Part shown: piece by piece, positions 52,328 to 61,129 of the stretch | Layout: every line of letters starts with the position of its first letter | Numbering within the stretch: the first letter of the stretch is position 1 | Source: Actinomyces naeslundii | Lineage (GTDB): Bacteria; Actinomycetota; Actinomycetes; Actinomycetales; Actinomycetaceae | Assembly: GCF_001956585.1 (NCBI RefSeq) | Contig: NZ_MSRR01000018.1 | Coordinates: 104,606-168,605, forward strand | Length of the DNA stretch: 64,000 nt | Reading direction: 5' to 3' | The notes under the pieces: model-generated | Database searches by the model: none | Seen by the model: only the letters and a program-made list of their open reading frames with translations | What the model was told of the DNA's origin: nothing | Translations under genes and position numbers: made by a program

Positions 52328-54459
52328 TCACATCCCGAGGCTGGGTGCCAGGGCGTTGCCGGCCCAGGCCCACCAGGCCAGTGCCACCAGTGCCGTCAGG
52401 AGAATGGCCGACATGGTGACTCGCCGCCAGCCCGCCCGACGCCTCAGGGCGATGACCAAGTCGGCCGCTGCAGGAATGACGGCCACCACCCCCAGGGCCT
52501 GCAGCACCTGAGCACATCGTGCCACCGGGATCAGCCAGGTGAAGGAACCGTCGGTGATAGTCGATGAATTGGCCACGAAAACAACGAGCAGCAGGGTCCA
52601 GGTGAGCTGGGCGGACAGAGCCAGGACCCCGCCGCCCCGAGCCACACGGGTCAACCACGGCACCGGGGCGCCGACCTCCTGGCCCCGCTTGAGGGCCCGA
52701 CGTCGTCGCAGGGCACCGACCGGCCAGGCCACCGTGGCCACCAGCAGCAGGACCAGGCAGACACCGAACACAGGGACAAGCACCTGCTGGACCGGTGTCA
52801 CGGGGATCAGGGTCAGCGCCGGTCCTTGGCTCAGGCTGACGACCTTGCCGTCCTTGACCTGGGCGGCAATGGCGCCCCGCCCGTCGACCTGCCGCCAGAC
52901 CCACGGCTCAACCTCGACCAGCTGGGTCTCATCGACCTTGAGCTTCCCATCGCCTGTGTGCTCGATCGTGGTCAGCGCCAAAGCGGGCATCCATGCGGAC
53001 AGGAAGGTGGTCCAGGAGGTCCTGCTGGGCATGTAGGAGCCGGCTACCTGGCGGGCGCGGTCGGCGGAGTCCTTACTGCCGGAGGCCTTGACTGTCTCGC
53101 CGGGGAAGTAGCGGTCGGCGAAGCCCTGAGCCAGGTCCTCGCGCAGGCTGCTCGAGGAGTCGCTGCCGTTGCCGTCACCGTTGTAGGAGATGAAGATGCC
53201 GGTCTTCTCCTCGGGGTAGAGCTCGAACTGGGAGTGCCACCCCTGGTTGTCTCCGCCGTGCCCCACCACTCGCTGGCCGTTACGGGAGAGGTCGAAGTAG
53301 CCCAGACCCATCTCCCCGGCCTTGGCCCGGTTGCCGAGCTTGTCCTCCCCCAGCCCGGGCGACCACATCTGCTCCCAGGTCTCCGCACGCAACAGCTTCG
53401 GTGAGCGGCTCAGCTGGGCGTTCATGAAGGCCGCGAAGTCCGGAGCCGAGACAGTCAGCGAGCCAGCCGGGAAGTCACCCATGAGCTCAAAGGGAACCTC
53501 CTCACCCGTGGACGTATAGCCGGGGCCCAACAAGTCGGCCATCTCCTTGGGCAGGGGCTGCTCATAGGTGGAGGAGGTCATCCCCGCAGGCTCCAGGACG
53601 TGCTCACGCACATAGGTCTCAAAGGGCTGACCACTGACCCGCTGCACGATGTAGCCAGCCAGGGCCATGCCGTAGTTGGCGTAGCCCGGGGTGGTTCCCG
53701 GCGCGAAGACCTGAGCCGGCGGATCATTCTTGACGTAGGCTTCCAGGTCCGTCGTCGGGGTGAGGCTGCCGTGTTCCTCGAAGCCCGCCGAGTGAGTCAG
53801 CAAATGACGCAGGGTCAGGGGCTCATCGAAGCGCCGCTCAATCTCAAAGTCCAGGTAGGCACTGATGTCGGCATCGAGATCCACCTTGCCCTGCTCCACC
53901 AGCTGCATCGCCGCAATAGAGGTCGGAATCTTGGAGACTGAAGCCACCCGGAACAGGGACTTCTGCGGATCCACAGCCACCGGATTCCCACCCGAGGCAC
54001 CGGTGTCAGCCCAACCGTAACCGCGGGTAGTCACCACCTGCCCGTCCTTGACCACCGACACCACAGCACCCGGAATACCCCCGTTCTTCAGAGCATCGGG
54101 CAGCTTCCCATCCAACCAGGCATTAACATCCTCAGCCGTGAGCTGATGCTCACCAGACGGAGGCTCACGCGGCGGCAGACTGGCCGACGACGACGTCGAC
54201 CCACAAGCGGTCAGCAGGGACAACGAGGCCAACAAAGCCACCACAACCAGGGCCACACCCCTACGCGTCACGTTGCGCGTCGCGTTCATGTTCATCTCCC
54301 CGGCCCGCGTGATCGGGAAAGCCGCGAGCCACCTCCAGACTCGCGGCCCCAGGCGGCTCTCCTCTACGGGCATGGGATGTCAGGGGGCTTACGACCTGCG
54401 ATGTAAGGGACTCGACCACACGAACGAGGCAGCAAGGACGCGACCCCGCTGGCTCGCCG
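52322..54459 (-). repeat. Right unit of a 2.1-kb tandem duplication
   Basis: Partner of 49986-52141, same orientation. Differences are clustered in the region before the C-terminal membrane helices and in the middle of the upstream region, while the promoter-proximal 80 bp and the lipoprotein signal are nearly unchanged. Confidence 0.85.
52328..54289 (-). CDS. Beta-lactamase-fold serine hydrolase lipoprotein, tandem copy 2
   Basis: A 653-residue paralog of the preceding entry with the same lipobox (LTAC), SVSK in FRVASVSKIPTS, Tyr-Ala-Asn in PGYANYGMALAGYI (Ser to Ala compared with copy 1), and HGG in VVGHGGDNQGW. The HGG motif is the more standard beta-lactamase-family form. The juxtamembrane stretch (EHTGDGKLKVDETQLVEVEP) is six residues shorter than in copy 1. 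Start ATG 54289 has GGGGAG 6 bp upstream. The two copies have probably begun to diverge in substrate range. Confidence 0.87.
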   Translation of the reverse strand: MNATRNVTRRGVALVVVALLASLSLLTACGSTSSSASLPPREPPSGEHQLTAEDVNAWLDGKLPDALKNGGIPGAVVSVVKDGQVVTTRGYGWADTGASGGNPVAVDPQKSLFRVASVSKIPTSIAAMQLVEQGKVDLDADISAYLDFEIERRFDEPLTLRHLLTHSAGFEEHGSLTPTTDLEAYVKNDPPAQVFAPGTTPGYANYGMALAGYIVQRVSGQPFETYVREHVLEPAGMTSSTYEQPLPKEMADLLGPGYTSTGEEVPFELMGDFPAGSLTVSAPDFAAFMNAQLSRSPKLLRAETWEQMWSPGLGEDKLGNRAKAGEMGLGYFDLSRNGQRVVGHGGDNQGWHSQFELYPEEKTGIFISYNGDGNGSDSSSSLREDLAQGFADRYFPGETVKASGSKDSADRARQVAGSYMPSRTSWTTFLSAWMPALALTTIEHTGDGKLKVDETQLVEVEPWVWRQVDGRGAIAAQVKDGKVVSLSQGPALTLIPVTPVQQVLVPVFGVCLVLLLVATVAWPVGALRRRRALKRGQEVGAPVPWLTRVARGGGVLALSAQLTWTLLLVVFVANSSTITDGSFTWLIPVARCAQVLQALGVVAVIPAAADLVIALRRRAGWRRVTMSAILLTALVALAWWAWAGNALAPSLGM

Positions 54460-54469
54460 ACTGCGCAGC

Positions 54470-56533
54470 TCAGGAGCTGCGGTCGGCGAGGTCGTCGCGC
54501 AGGTCCCCCAGGTGGGCGCCGCGCACCCCCACGCGCCATACGCGCCAGCCGTCGGCGTCGGTGACGTCCTGGGCGGCGTTGGCTGCCGAGGTCGGGTCAG
54601 TGAAGGAGCGACCGTCGGACAGGGTGATAACGCCCTCCACCGACAGGATGGCCTCGTGGTAGATGCCCCGGCGCAGCCGCTGCCAGATGAGCTGGGTCGG
54701 CTCCCCGAGCGTGGCCGCGACGGCCGCCAGCTCCGCGGTCTCCTGGACCAGGAGGGACTTCGAGGGATCCCCTCCCAGCGCCTCGGCCACCGGGTCGAGC
54801 GCGTCGGCCGACCCGCGCAGAGGCTCCCACGACACGAGCGGCACCGCACCAGTGGGCGCCTCCGGGCGGGCCTCGTTGGGGGCCACGGTGGACCACGCCT
54901 CAGCGGCCCTCGCCGAGTGCCCGCCGGCCTCGGGAGCGTCCGAGGCTTCGGCAGGCGCCGCTGCGGCATGCGAGGTGGGAGACGCTGATGACGCATCCTC
55001 CTGGGACGGAACCTGGGCAGCCCGTGAACGCCTTCCCATGCGGGTGTGGGAACCGACGTCGCGCGATGTATCGGAAGCCTCCGGGGCCGGCCTCGCACCG
55101 AGCGCACCATCGACTGCGGCCCCCAACGGCTCGTCCGAGCGAGCGGAGGCGGCTGAGGCCGCTGATCCGCCGCCCCCGGACAGGCTGCTCCCGCCGAGAA
55201 TGTCAACGCCACCGGCCAGGGCCGCAATCGCCCGAGCCTCGGCGGCGTCGGAGGCATCAGATGCCTCGGGGACCTCAGCGGCCTCTGGCCGGCTCGACTC
55301 GACTGCCTCCGCGTTCTCAGGGTTCTCGTCTACAGCACCGGCCGCGGCGTTCGCATCGAGCGCGGGCAGGTTGCCCGTCACCTCACGCTCGTCGGCTTCG
55401 GGGAGGTAGGAAACGGTGTCGCTTGCAGCATGACCAGTGCCGTCACCGGCGGCGTCACCCACGGTGTCCTCGGGCGGGCTCTCCTCGGGGCCGACGGAGA
55501 CCTCGGCGCCAGGGGCGTCAGCGGATTTCTGGGAGGCGTCGTCGGCCGGTCGGGACGCCGGGTCACCGCCCTCAGGCCGAGTGGTATCCGGGCCCTCGGC
55601 CGAATCCGCGGGTCCGTCCTCGGACCGGGCCTCGGCCCCGTCCTGATCGGCCAGGGCGGGCACCTGGGGCTGCTCGGCGGTCACGGCCACCGGCTCGAAC
55701 AGCTCGGAGAGCGCATCGGCGGCACCCGTCGCGGCGAAGGCGCCCGCGGGAGTCGCGGTAAACGCGCCCACAGGAATGGCGACGTCACCGTCGCCGGCAT
55801 CCGCCTCAGGCTCATCCACCGGCTCCGGCGGCAGGACGATCTCGATGGGGCCGGTCACAGGGCTCATCTGCTCGGCCTGCTCGGAGGCGTCGAGGGCACG
55901 CGAGCCGGCCGCGCCGGTAGAGGCCCCGCCGGCAGAACCGGCCAGGGCCGGGCGGGGCGCACGGGCCACGAGCAGCGGTCCTCCAGCGGCCACGTCCGTC
56001 CCGGAGATCTTCTCCACCACGACGACGATGCGGGACTCGTCCACGATCCGCACGTCCACCTCGTGGATCTCCAGCCCGGAGGAGGCCAGCACGCCCAGTC
56101 CCCCGACGACGTCGGGCTCCAGGGAGGCGCTGAGGATCGTCAACCGCGGACCGGGCTCGACCTGGGCGGGCATGGCCTCGCGGAACTCGTTCCAGTCCTG
56201 GCTGAAGGCCCCCAGCCCTCCTGCGTACCGGCTGGCGATCTCGCGGCGCCCCGCGGCAGCGGCCTGGGTCAGGCGTGACATGGCGGACAGCAGCCCGGCG
56301 GAGTCGACACTCTCCAGGACCTCGACGACGACGACCTGCCCGGTGGCGTCCAGGGCGGTCAGGCTCGCGCCGCCATCGAGCTCGTCCCAGGCCAGGGGAA
56401 AAAGCGGGCGGCGCAGGACATCGACGATCTGACGTTGGATGGCGACCAGACTGTGGGACAGGGTAATGGCGTCAGCGGAGCGTCCCAGGCGCACGGGCAG
56501 GAGGTGGTTGCCGTCGAGCTCGTACATGGCCAT
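54470..56533 (-). CDS. Nuclease-fold-like protein with C-terminal RAMA (DUF4357-type) domain
   Basis: A 687-residue protein. The N-terminal 190 residues resemble a degenerate PD-(D/E)XK/NucS-like fold: FPLAWDELDGGASLTALDAT followed by VVVVEVLESVD, where a catalytic Lys would be expected in place of Leu. About 350 low-complexity residues rich in Ala, Glu, Asp and Pro follow. The last 75 residues fit the RAMA domain (GVITLSDGRSFTDPTSAANA, then DGWRVWRV), a predicted modified-DNA or restriction-associated module. Start ATG 56533 matches the internal MAMYELDG. Function is unknown, and the domain calls need profile searches. Confidence 0.65.
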   Translation of the reverse strand: MAMYELDGNHLLPVRLGRSADAITLSHSLVAIQRQIVDVLRRPLFPLAWDELDGGASLTALDATGQVVVVEVLESVDSAGLLSAMSRLTQAAAAGRREIASRYAGGLGAFSQDWNEFREAMPAQVEPGPRLTILSASLEPDVVGGLGVLASSGLEIHEVDVRIVDESRIVVVVEKISGTDVAAGGPLLVARAPRPALAGSAGGASTGAAGSRALDASEQAEQMSPVTGPIEIVLPPEPVDEPEADAGDGDVAIPVGAFTATPAGAFAATGAADALSELFEPVAVTAEQPQVPALADQDGAEARSEDGPADSAEGPDTTRPEGGDPASRPADDASQKSADAPGAEVSVGPEESPPEDTVGDAAGDGTGHAASDTVSYLPEADEREVTGNLPALDANAAAGAVDENPENAEAVESSRPEAAEVPEASDASDAAEARAIAALAGGVDILGGSSLSGGGGSAASAASARSDEPLGAAVDGALGARPAPEASDTSRDVGSHTRMGRRSRAAQVPSQEDASSASPTSHAAAAPAEASDAPEAGGHSARAAEAWSTVAPNEARPEAPTGAVPLVSWEPLRGSADALDPVAEALGGDPSKSLLVQETAELAAVAATLGEPTQLIWQRLRRGIYHEAILSVEGVITLSDGRSFTDPTSAANAAQDVTDADGWRVWRVGVRGAHLGDLRDDLADRSS

Positions 56534-56598
56534 GGATGGGGCCGCCTTTCCTCGTCGTCCTGCTCCGCGATGGCCTCCGGTAGACTCAGGCACACGCG

Positions 56599-56624
56599 TG
56601 GGCAACTCAGGATCGAGTCGCCCA
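56599..56624. other. Hairpin upstream of the RAMA-domain gene
   Basis: TGGGCAACTC and GAGTCGCCCA pair over 10 bp with one wobble-type mismatch around a 6-nt loop. It lies about 66 bp before the start codon of the gene at 56533 and may be in its leader, or may terminate the small gene at 56778. Confidence 0.4.
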
Positions 56625-56777
56625 CTGCCGCAGTGCCCGGCCGCCCTGTCACGACCGCCAGCACACGGCAGCGTATCTCATCACGGCAACGTAGGGCGGG
56701 CCGCCGCCTCATGACATCTGCCCACGCGCTATGAGAAATCCGCCGACGGACGCGCATGTCGTGGTTTTCTCTCAGGG

Positions 56778-56999
56778 TTATCCCTGATTCTTGGGAGAGA
56801 CGGGTCTCATGGCTTCATCCGCCTCCAGGGGGATGAGGATGCCCACGAAGTGGATAAGAATATCGGCTGGCCGGCACCCCGGCCCCTCCCTCACCGATAC
56901 CATCGGGCCTCCCATGAGCCCGCGGCTCTCCGCCGGCCCCTTGCGGGCCTCGTCATCGGACTCCGGCTCCTCCCGGGGAGCCGACCGGTCTTTATCCAT
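56778..56999 (-). CDS. Small acidic protein of unknown function (73 aa)
   Basis: A 73-residue frame from ATG 56999, preceded by GGGAGG with 7-bp spacing, one of the best ribosome-binding sites in the window. Third codon positions are strongly G/C as in real genes here. The N-terminal half is charged (MDKDRSAPREEPESDDEARK) and the C-terminal half is hydrophobic (ADILIHFVGILIPLEADEAM). No family is recognised. It is divergent from the MprF-like gene with 37 bp between starts and shares its strand with the RAMA-domain gene. Confidence 0.6.
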   Translation of the reverse strand: MDKDRSAPREEPESDDEARKGPAESRGLMGGPMVSVREGPGCRPADILIHFVGILIPLEADEAMRPVSPKNQG

Positions 57000-57036
57000 C
57001 GTCAACCTCCCACCACCTACTGTTTGAGGAGTGTTC

Positions 57037-59607
57037 ATGCCGTCGGCCTCGTCCACCACAACTCCCCCGGACGTACCCCAGAACGTGCCCTCTCAGGCAA
57101 CCTCCGTCTCCTCGCAGTCGGCCTCGGCGAGGCCCTCCACAGAGCCCACAGAGCCAACCGCCCCCGCAGCCCAGCCCTCCCGCCTGAAGGCGCACGCGCA
57201 CCGCGCCTGGCGGACCACCCGCGCCTGGCTGGCCCCGGCGCCGGCAGCAACAACCTCCGCGGCACTCATCGTCCTCGTCAACCTCGCCCTCGCCCCCTGG
57301 GGCCACCGGGGTGAGATCGCTCTGTCCGCCTTCATCAACCAGCCCCAGCGCGTGTGGACCCTGCTGACCGCGTGGGCGGCCCCCGGACTCCTGGTGCCGG
57401 TGGCAAGCGCCATCATGCTGCTGTCCGTCGGCGTCCTGCTGGAGCGTCTCCTGGGGACACGGCGCTGGTTGGTCACGAGCGTCGTCTCCACCGCCGGGGG
57501 CATCGCCCTGGCGCAGGCTCTCTACCCTTTCATCGGGCAGGTGTGGGAGACATGGTCCCCCTACCTCGTCCACGCCCCGATCCGGGGCGTCACCCTGCCC
57601 ATCACCGGCCTGGTGGCGGCCTCCACCAGCGTCATGCGCCCGTCCTGGCGGCGACGCGTGCGCCTGGCCATGTTCGCCGTCCTTATCGTCTCGGCCGCCG
57701 TGACCGGCACCGTGGGCGCCCTGGCCCGCCTGGGGACCGGCGTCATCGGCCTCATCGTGGGCGTCGTCCTGGAACGCGGGCAGCAGACCGCCCCCTCCCA
57801 GGAGCTGCCCAGGCGTGTGGAGCGCGAGCTCGTCGCCTTCCTGGTGGCCTGCTGGGCGGTGAGCTGTGCCCTGGCGGTGGTGAGTAACGCCGCCGGCCCC
57901 CTGGCCGACGCCCGCTTCGGACTGACCCCTGCGATCCTGCCCAAGGGCGCCGCCGTCTCCCCGGTTGAGCTGCTCCTGCTGTGCATGCCCGCGCTTCTTC
58001 AGCTGGTTCTGGCCGATGGCCTGCGCCGCGGACGCCGCTCGGCGGCCCTGGGCACCATCGCGCTCCAGATCTTCCTGGGCGCTTGTGCGGCCGTGTTCGC
58101 TTTCGTGGACAAGATCGACGCTCAGCACCCCGAGCCGGCTCCCGAGACGCCCCAGCCCCTGCTCGGCTGGGCGCTGTCCGGGCATCTGCTGATACCGCTC
58201 CTGCTCAACATCGTGGTCATCAGCCTCGTGGTGTGGAAGCGGGGCTGCTTCACCCTGGGATCGTGCCCCGGCGTCATCCGCCGCGCCGTCACCGCCTGGG
58301 TCCTGACCGTCGTGGGCGGGGCGGCCGTCACTGTCCTCGGCGGCATGCTCATCCCCCGGGACTTCGCCCCCTACGCGAGCTGGCCCGACCTGCTGGAGAC
58401 CTATGTGTCCTATCTGCTACCCGTGAGCACCGGCGGCATCCTGGGACTCATCGTGGCCCCCCTGACCCCCTTGGCCCACCTCCTCATCAAGGCGACACCG
58501 GTCCTGGTGTGGCTCCTGACGATCCTGTGGGTCTGGCTGGCCCAGTCGGCGCCCGCCCGTACCCGAGTCTCCAGCCGCGAGGAGCTGACCGAGCTGGTAC
58601 GCGCCCGCGGCGCAGGAACCCTGGGCTGGATGCTCACCTGGGAGGGCAACGAGGCCTGGGTCAACGAGACGGGCACGGCCGGATTCTCCTACCGCCCCAG
58701 CCGCGACGTCGCCCTGACGGTCGGAGACCCCGCCGCCGCCGACGCCGACGTGGCCCAGGCTGTGCGTGACTTCGCCGGTTTCGCCACCGACGCCGGACTC
58801 ATCCCCGCCCTCTACTCGGTGCACGCCCCGGCGATGGAGGCCGCCCGCGCCATGGGCTGGACGATCCTGCAGGTGGCCGAGGAGGCCGTCCTGGACCTGC
58901 CGGACCTGGCCTTCCGCGGTAAGGCCTACCAGGACGTGCGCACCGCCCTCAACCACGCCCGCAAGGAGGGCATCGAGGCCGTGTGGACCACCTTCCGCGA
59001 CTGCCCGGCCGGCCGGCGCGACCAGATCCGCGCCATCTCCCAGGCCTGGGCCAGCGACAAGCCGCTGCCGGAGATGGGATTCACCCTCGGCGGCCTGGCC
59101 GAGCTCGACGACTCCGAGACGCGGCTGCTGCTGGCCGTCGACGCCGACGGCACCGTCCAGGGCGTCACCTCCTGGCTGCCGGTCTACCGCGACGGGAGGA
59201 TCGTCGGCCTGACCCTGGACTTCATGCGTCGCCGCGAGGGCGGCTTCCGCCCCGTCATGGAGTTCCTCATCGGACGCGCCGCCCAGGACGCCCAGGCCGA
59301 GGGCCTGGAGATCCTGTCCCTGTCCGGGGCGCCACTGTCCCGCTCCGCCCCGGCCGACGGCGGCGCCTCCTCACGCTTCGACCCGCTCCTCAACCTCCTG
59401 GCCTCCGTGCTGGAGCCGGCCTACGGATTCGGCTCCCTGCACGCCTACAAGCGCAAGTTCAAGCCGCGGTCAGTGCCGATGTACCTGGCGGTTCCCGATC
59501 TGGTGGACCTGCCCACGGTGGGGATCGCGATCGCCCGGGCCTACCTGCCCGGTCTCAAGCCCTCTCAGACGGCGCGCTTCGCCCAGGTGCTGATGAACCG
59601 TGACTGA
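57037..59607 (+). CDS. Membrane protein with C-terminal DUF2156 (MprF/LPG synthase-like) domain
   Basis: An 856-residue protein. A Pro/Ser/Thr-rich N-terminus (about 1-50) is followed by a block of about six helices (65-250) that looks rhomboid-like, a second membrane block (about 255-500), and a cytoplasmic DUF2156 domain from about 512 (WMLTWEGNEAWVNETGTAGF, FTLGGLAELDD, YKRKFKPRSVPMYLAV). MprF enzymes transfer Lys or Ala from aminoacyl-tRNA to phosphatidylglycerol and raise resistance to cationic peptides. ATG 57037 has GAGGA 6 bp upstream. It overlaps the esterase gene by 8 bp. Confidence 0.85.
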   Translation: MPSASSTTTPPDVPQNVPSQATSVSSQSASARPSTEPTEPTAPAAQPSRLKAHAHRAWRTTRAWLAPAPAATTSAALIVLVNLALAPWGHRGEIALSAFINQPQRVWTLLTAWAAPGLLVPVASAIMLLSVGVLLERLLGTRRWLVTSVVSTAGGIALAQALYPFIGQVWETWSPYLVHAPIRGVTLPITGLVAASTSVMRPSWRRRVRLAMFAVLIVSAAVTGTVGALARLGTGVIGLIVGVVLERGQQTAPSQELPRRVERELVAFLVACWAVSCALAVVSNAAGPLADARFGLTPAILPKGAAVSPVELLLLCMPALLQLVLADGLRRGRRSAALGTIALQIFLGACAAVFAFVDKIDAQHPEPAPETPQPLLGWALSGHLLIPLLLNIVVISLVVWKRGCFTLGSCPGVIRRAVTAWVLTVVGGAAVTVLGGMLIPRDFAPYASWPDLLETYVSYLLPVSTGGILGLIVAPLTPLAHLLIKATPVLVWLLTILWVWLAQSAPARTRVSSREELTELVRARGAGTLGWMLTWEGNEAWVNETGTAGFSYRPSRDVALTVGDPAAADADVAQAVRDFAGFATDAGLIPALYSVHAPAMEAARAMGWTILQVAEEAVLDLPDLAFRGKAYQDVRTALNHARKEGIEAVWTTFRDCPAGRRDQIRAISQAWASDKPLPEMGFTLGGLAELDDSETRLLLAVDADGTVQGVTSWLPVYRDGRIVGLTLDFMRRREGGFRPVMEFLIGRAAQDAQAEGLEILSLSGAPLSRSAPADGGASSRFDPLLNLLASVLEPAYGFGSLHAYKRKFKPRSVPMYLAVPDLVDLPTVGIAIARAYLPGLKPSQTARFAQVLMNRD

Positions 59608-61078
59608 GATCGGCGGTGCTGGTGTGGCCACCGCCGACACCGCCACCGCTAGCAGCACCGCCGGCAGCACTGCCGACGTGCAGGCCTCGGGCGGCGTCGT
59701 GGGCGCCCTCAAGGCCGTCCACATCCTCCAGCCCTGGCTGGGGGCGGCCTGTGCGGTCGTTGCCATGGCGGTCATCACCTGGCTGTGGTGGCGGCGCACC
59801 CGCCACCTGCCCTGGACCCGCCAGCTCATCGTGCCCGCCGCCGGAGCCGCGAGCGCGGCGACCTTCTGGCTGGTCGTGGACGTCATCTGGCATCCCATCG
59901 CCGACGGCGTCGGCTGGTTCGTGTGGACCTGGGTGGGAGTCGTCGGCCTCGTCATCGCCCAGCTGGTCACCGGCAACCGCACCGAGGGACGCCACCAGAC
60001 GGTGCGTTCACGCAACCGCCGCCTGGTGCGAGCCACCGAGTCCGCCTCTAGCCTCGTAGCCGTGGTGGCCTCCTCCCTGCTGGCAGTCAACACCTTCTTC
60101 GCCTCCTACCCGACCCTGGCATCCGTCCTGGGCTACGGGGTGGCGACCACGCCACTCAACCGTCTGCAGAGCGCCGCGGCCCGGTCCCCGGCACCCGTGC
60201 GCGGACACGGGACGCTGGAGGAGACCTGGAGACCGCCGTCGGACATGCCCGCCCGTGGTGAGGCGGTCACCGCCGACATCCCGGCCGGCGACCAGTCCGG
60301 AACGAAGGGCTTCACACCGCGAGGGGCCTTCATTTACCTGCCGCCGGCCTACCTGGGCTCACAGCGCCCGGCCCTGCCGGTCCTCGTCCTGCTCACCGGG
60401 CAGCCGGGAAGCCCGTCGGACTGGTTCGAGCTCGGGGGCCTGAAGGACACGATGGACGCCTACGCGGCCGACCACCACGGCCTGGCCCCGGTGGTCGTCG
60501 TCGCCGACCTTCTGGGCAGCCCGTACGCCAACCCCCTGTGCTCCGACACCGAGGCAGGCGGTAAGGTGGCCACCTACCTGGAGAAGGACGTCCCGGCCTG
60601 GATCAGGGCGAACCTGCAGGTCGACGACGACCCCGCCCACTGGGCGGTGGCCGGCCTGTCCAACGGGGGCACCTGCGCGATGCAGGTCGTCACCCGCTCC
60701 CCGGGCGTCTACCGCACCTTCCTGGCCATCAGCGCAGAGGAGCACCCCACGCTTGGCAGCGTGGAGCGCACCATCTCCCAGGGCTTCGGCGGAGACCGCG
60801 CCGCCTACGAGGCCAACGACCCGATCTCCCTCATGGCCGCCGCCCCGCCCGGCCGCTACGACGGCATCGCCGGCATCCTGTCGGTGGGCCGCCAGGACAC
60901 GAGCTACCGCGGGGCCGTGCCGGTCCTGGCCGAGGCCGCCACAAAGTCCGGAATGACGGTGAGCACCCGCCAGTACGACGGCGCCCACACCTGGGCCGTG
61001 TGGGGACCGGCGCTGGCCGACCAGGTCGACTGGCTGGGCAGGCGGCTGGGTATCGCCTCGCCGTCGCCGGTCTCCTGA
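59600..61078 (+). CDS. Membrane-bound esterase of the alpha/beta hydrolase (esterase D/antigen 85-like) fold
   Basis: A 492-residue protein with a variable N-terminus and about four helices in residues 35-190. The extracytoplasmic hydrolase domain has GAFIYLPPAYLG, LVLLTGQPGSPSDW, nucleophile elbow VAGLSNGGTCAMQV (Ser about 352) and C-terminal His in YDGAHTWAVW. GTG 59600 overlaps the MprF-like gene by 8 bp, so the pair is coupled. Known MprF-linked hydrolases can deacylate aminoacyl-phosphatidylglycerol, which would make this a counter-enzyme; that role is inferred from context. Confidence 0.83.
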   Translation: MTEIGGAGVATADTATASSTAGSTADVQASGGVVGALKAVHILQPWLGAACAVVAMAVITWLWWRRTRHLPWTRQLIVPAAGAASAATFWLVVDVIWHPIADGVGWFVWTWVGVVGLVIAQLVTGNRTEGRHQTVRSRNRRLVRATESASSLVAVVASSLLAVNTFFASYPTLASVLGYGVATTPLNRLQSAAARSPAPVRGHGTLEETWRPPSDMPARGEAVTADIPAGDQSGTKGFTPRGAFIYLPPAYLGSQRPALPVLVLLTGQPGSPSDWFELGGLKDTMDAYAADHHGLAPVVVVADLLGSPYANPLCSDTEAGGKVATYLEKDVPAWIRANLQVDDDPAHWAVAGLSNGGTCAMQVVTRSPGVYRTFLAISAEEHPTLGSVERTISQGFGGDRAAYEANDPISLMAAAPPGRYDGIAGILSVGRQDTSYRGAVPVLAEAATKSGMTVSTRQYDGAHTWAVWGPALADQVDWLGRRLGIASPSPVS

Positions 61079-61129
61079 TCGCGGCCCCGGTCCCCACAGC
61101 GCCGTTCGTCTGCGGGGCTCGTTACTCGG

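Noticed and set aside
56771..56787. TCAGGG-TTATCCCTGA hairpin as an intrinsic terminator of the small gene
   Set aside because: The stop codon lies inside the hairpin and no T-tract follows on the minus strand.
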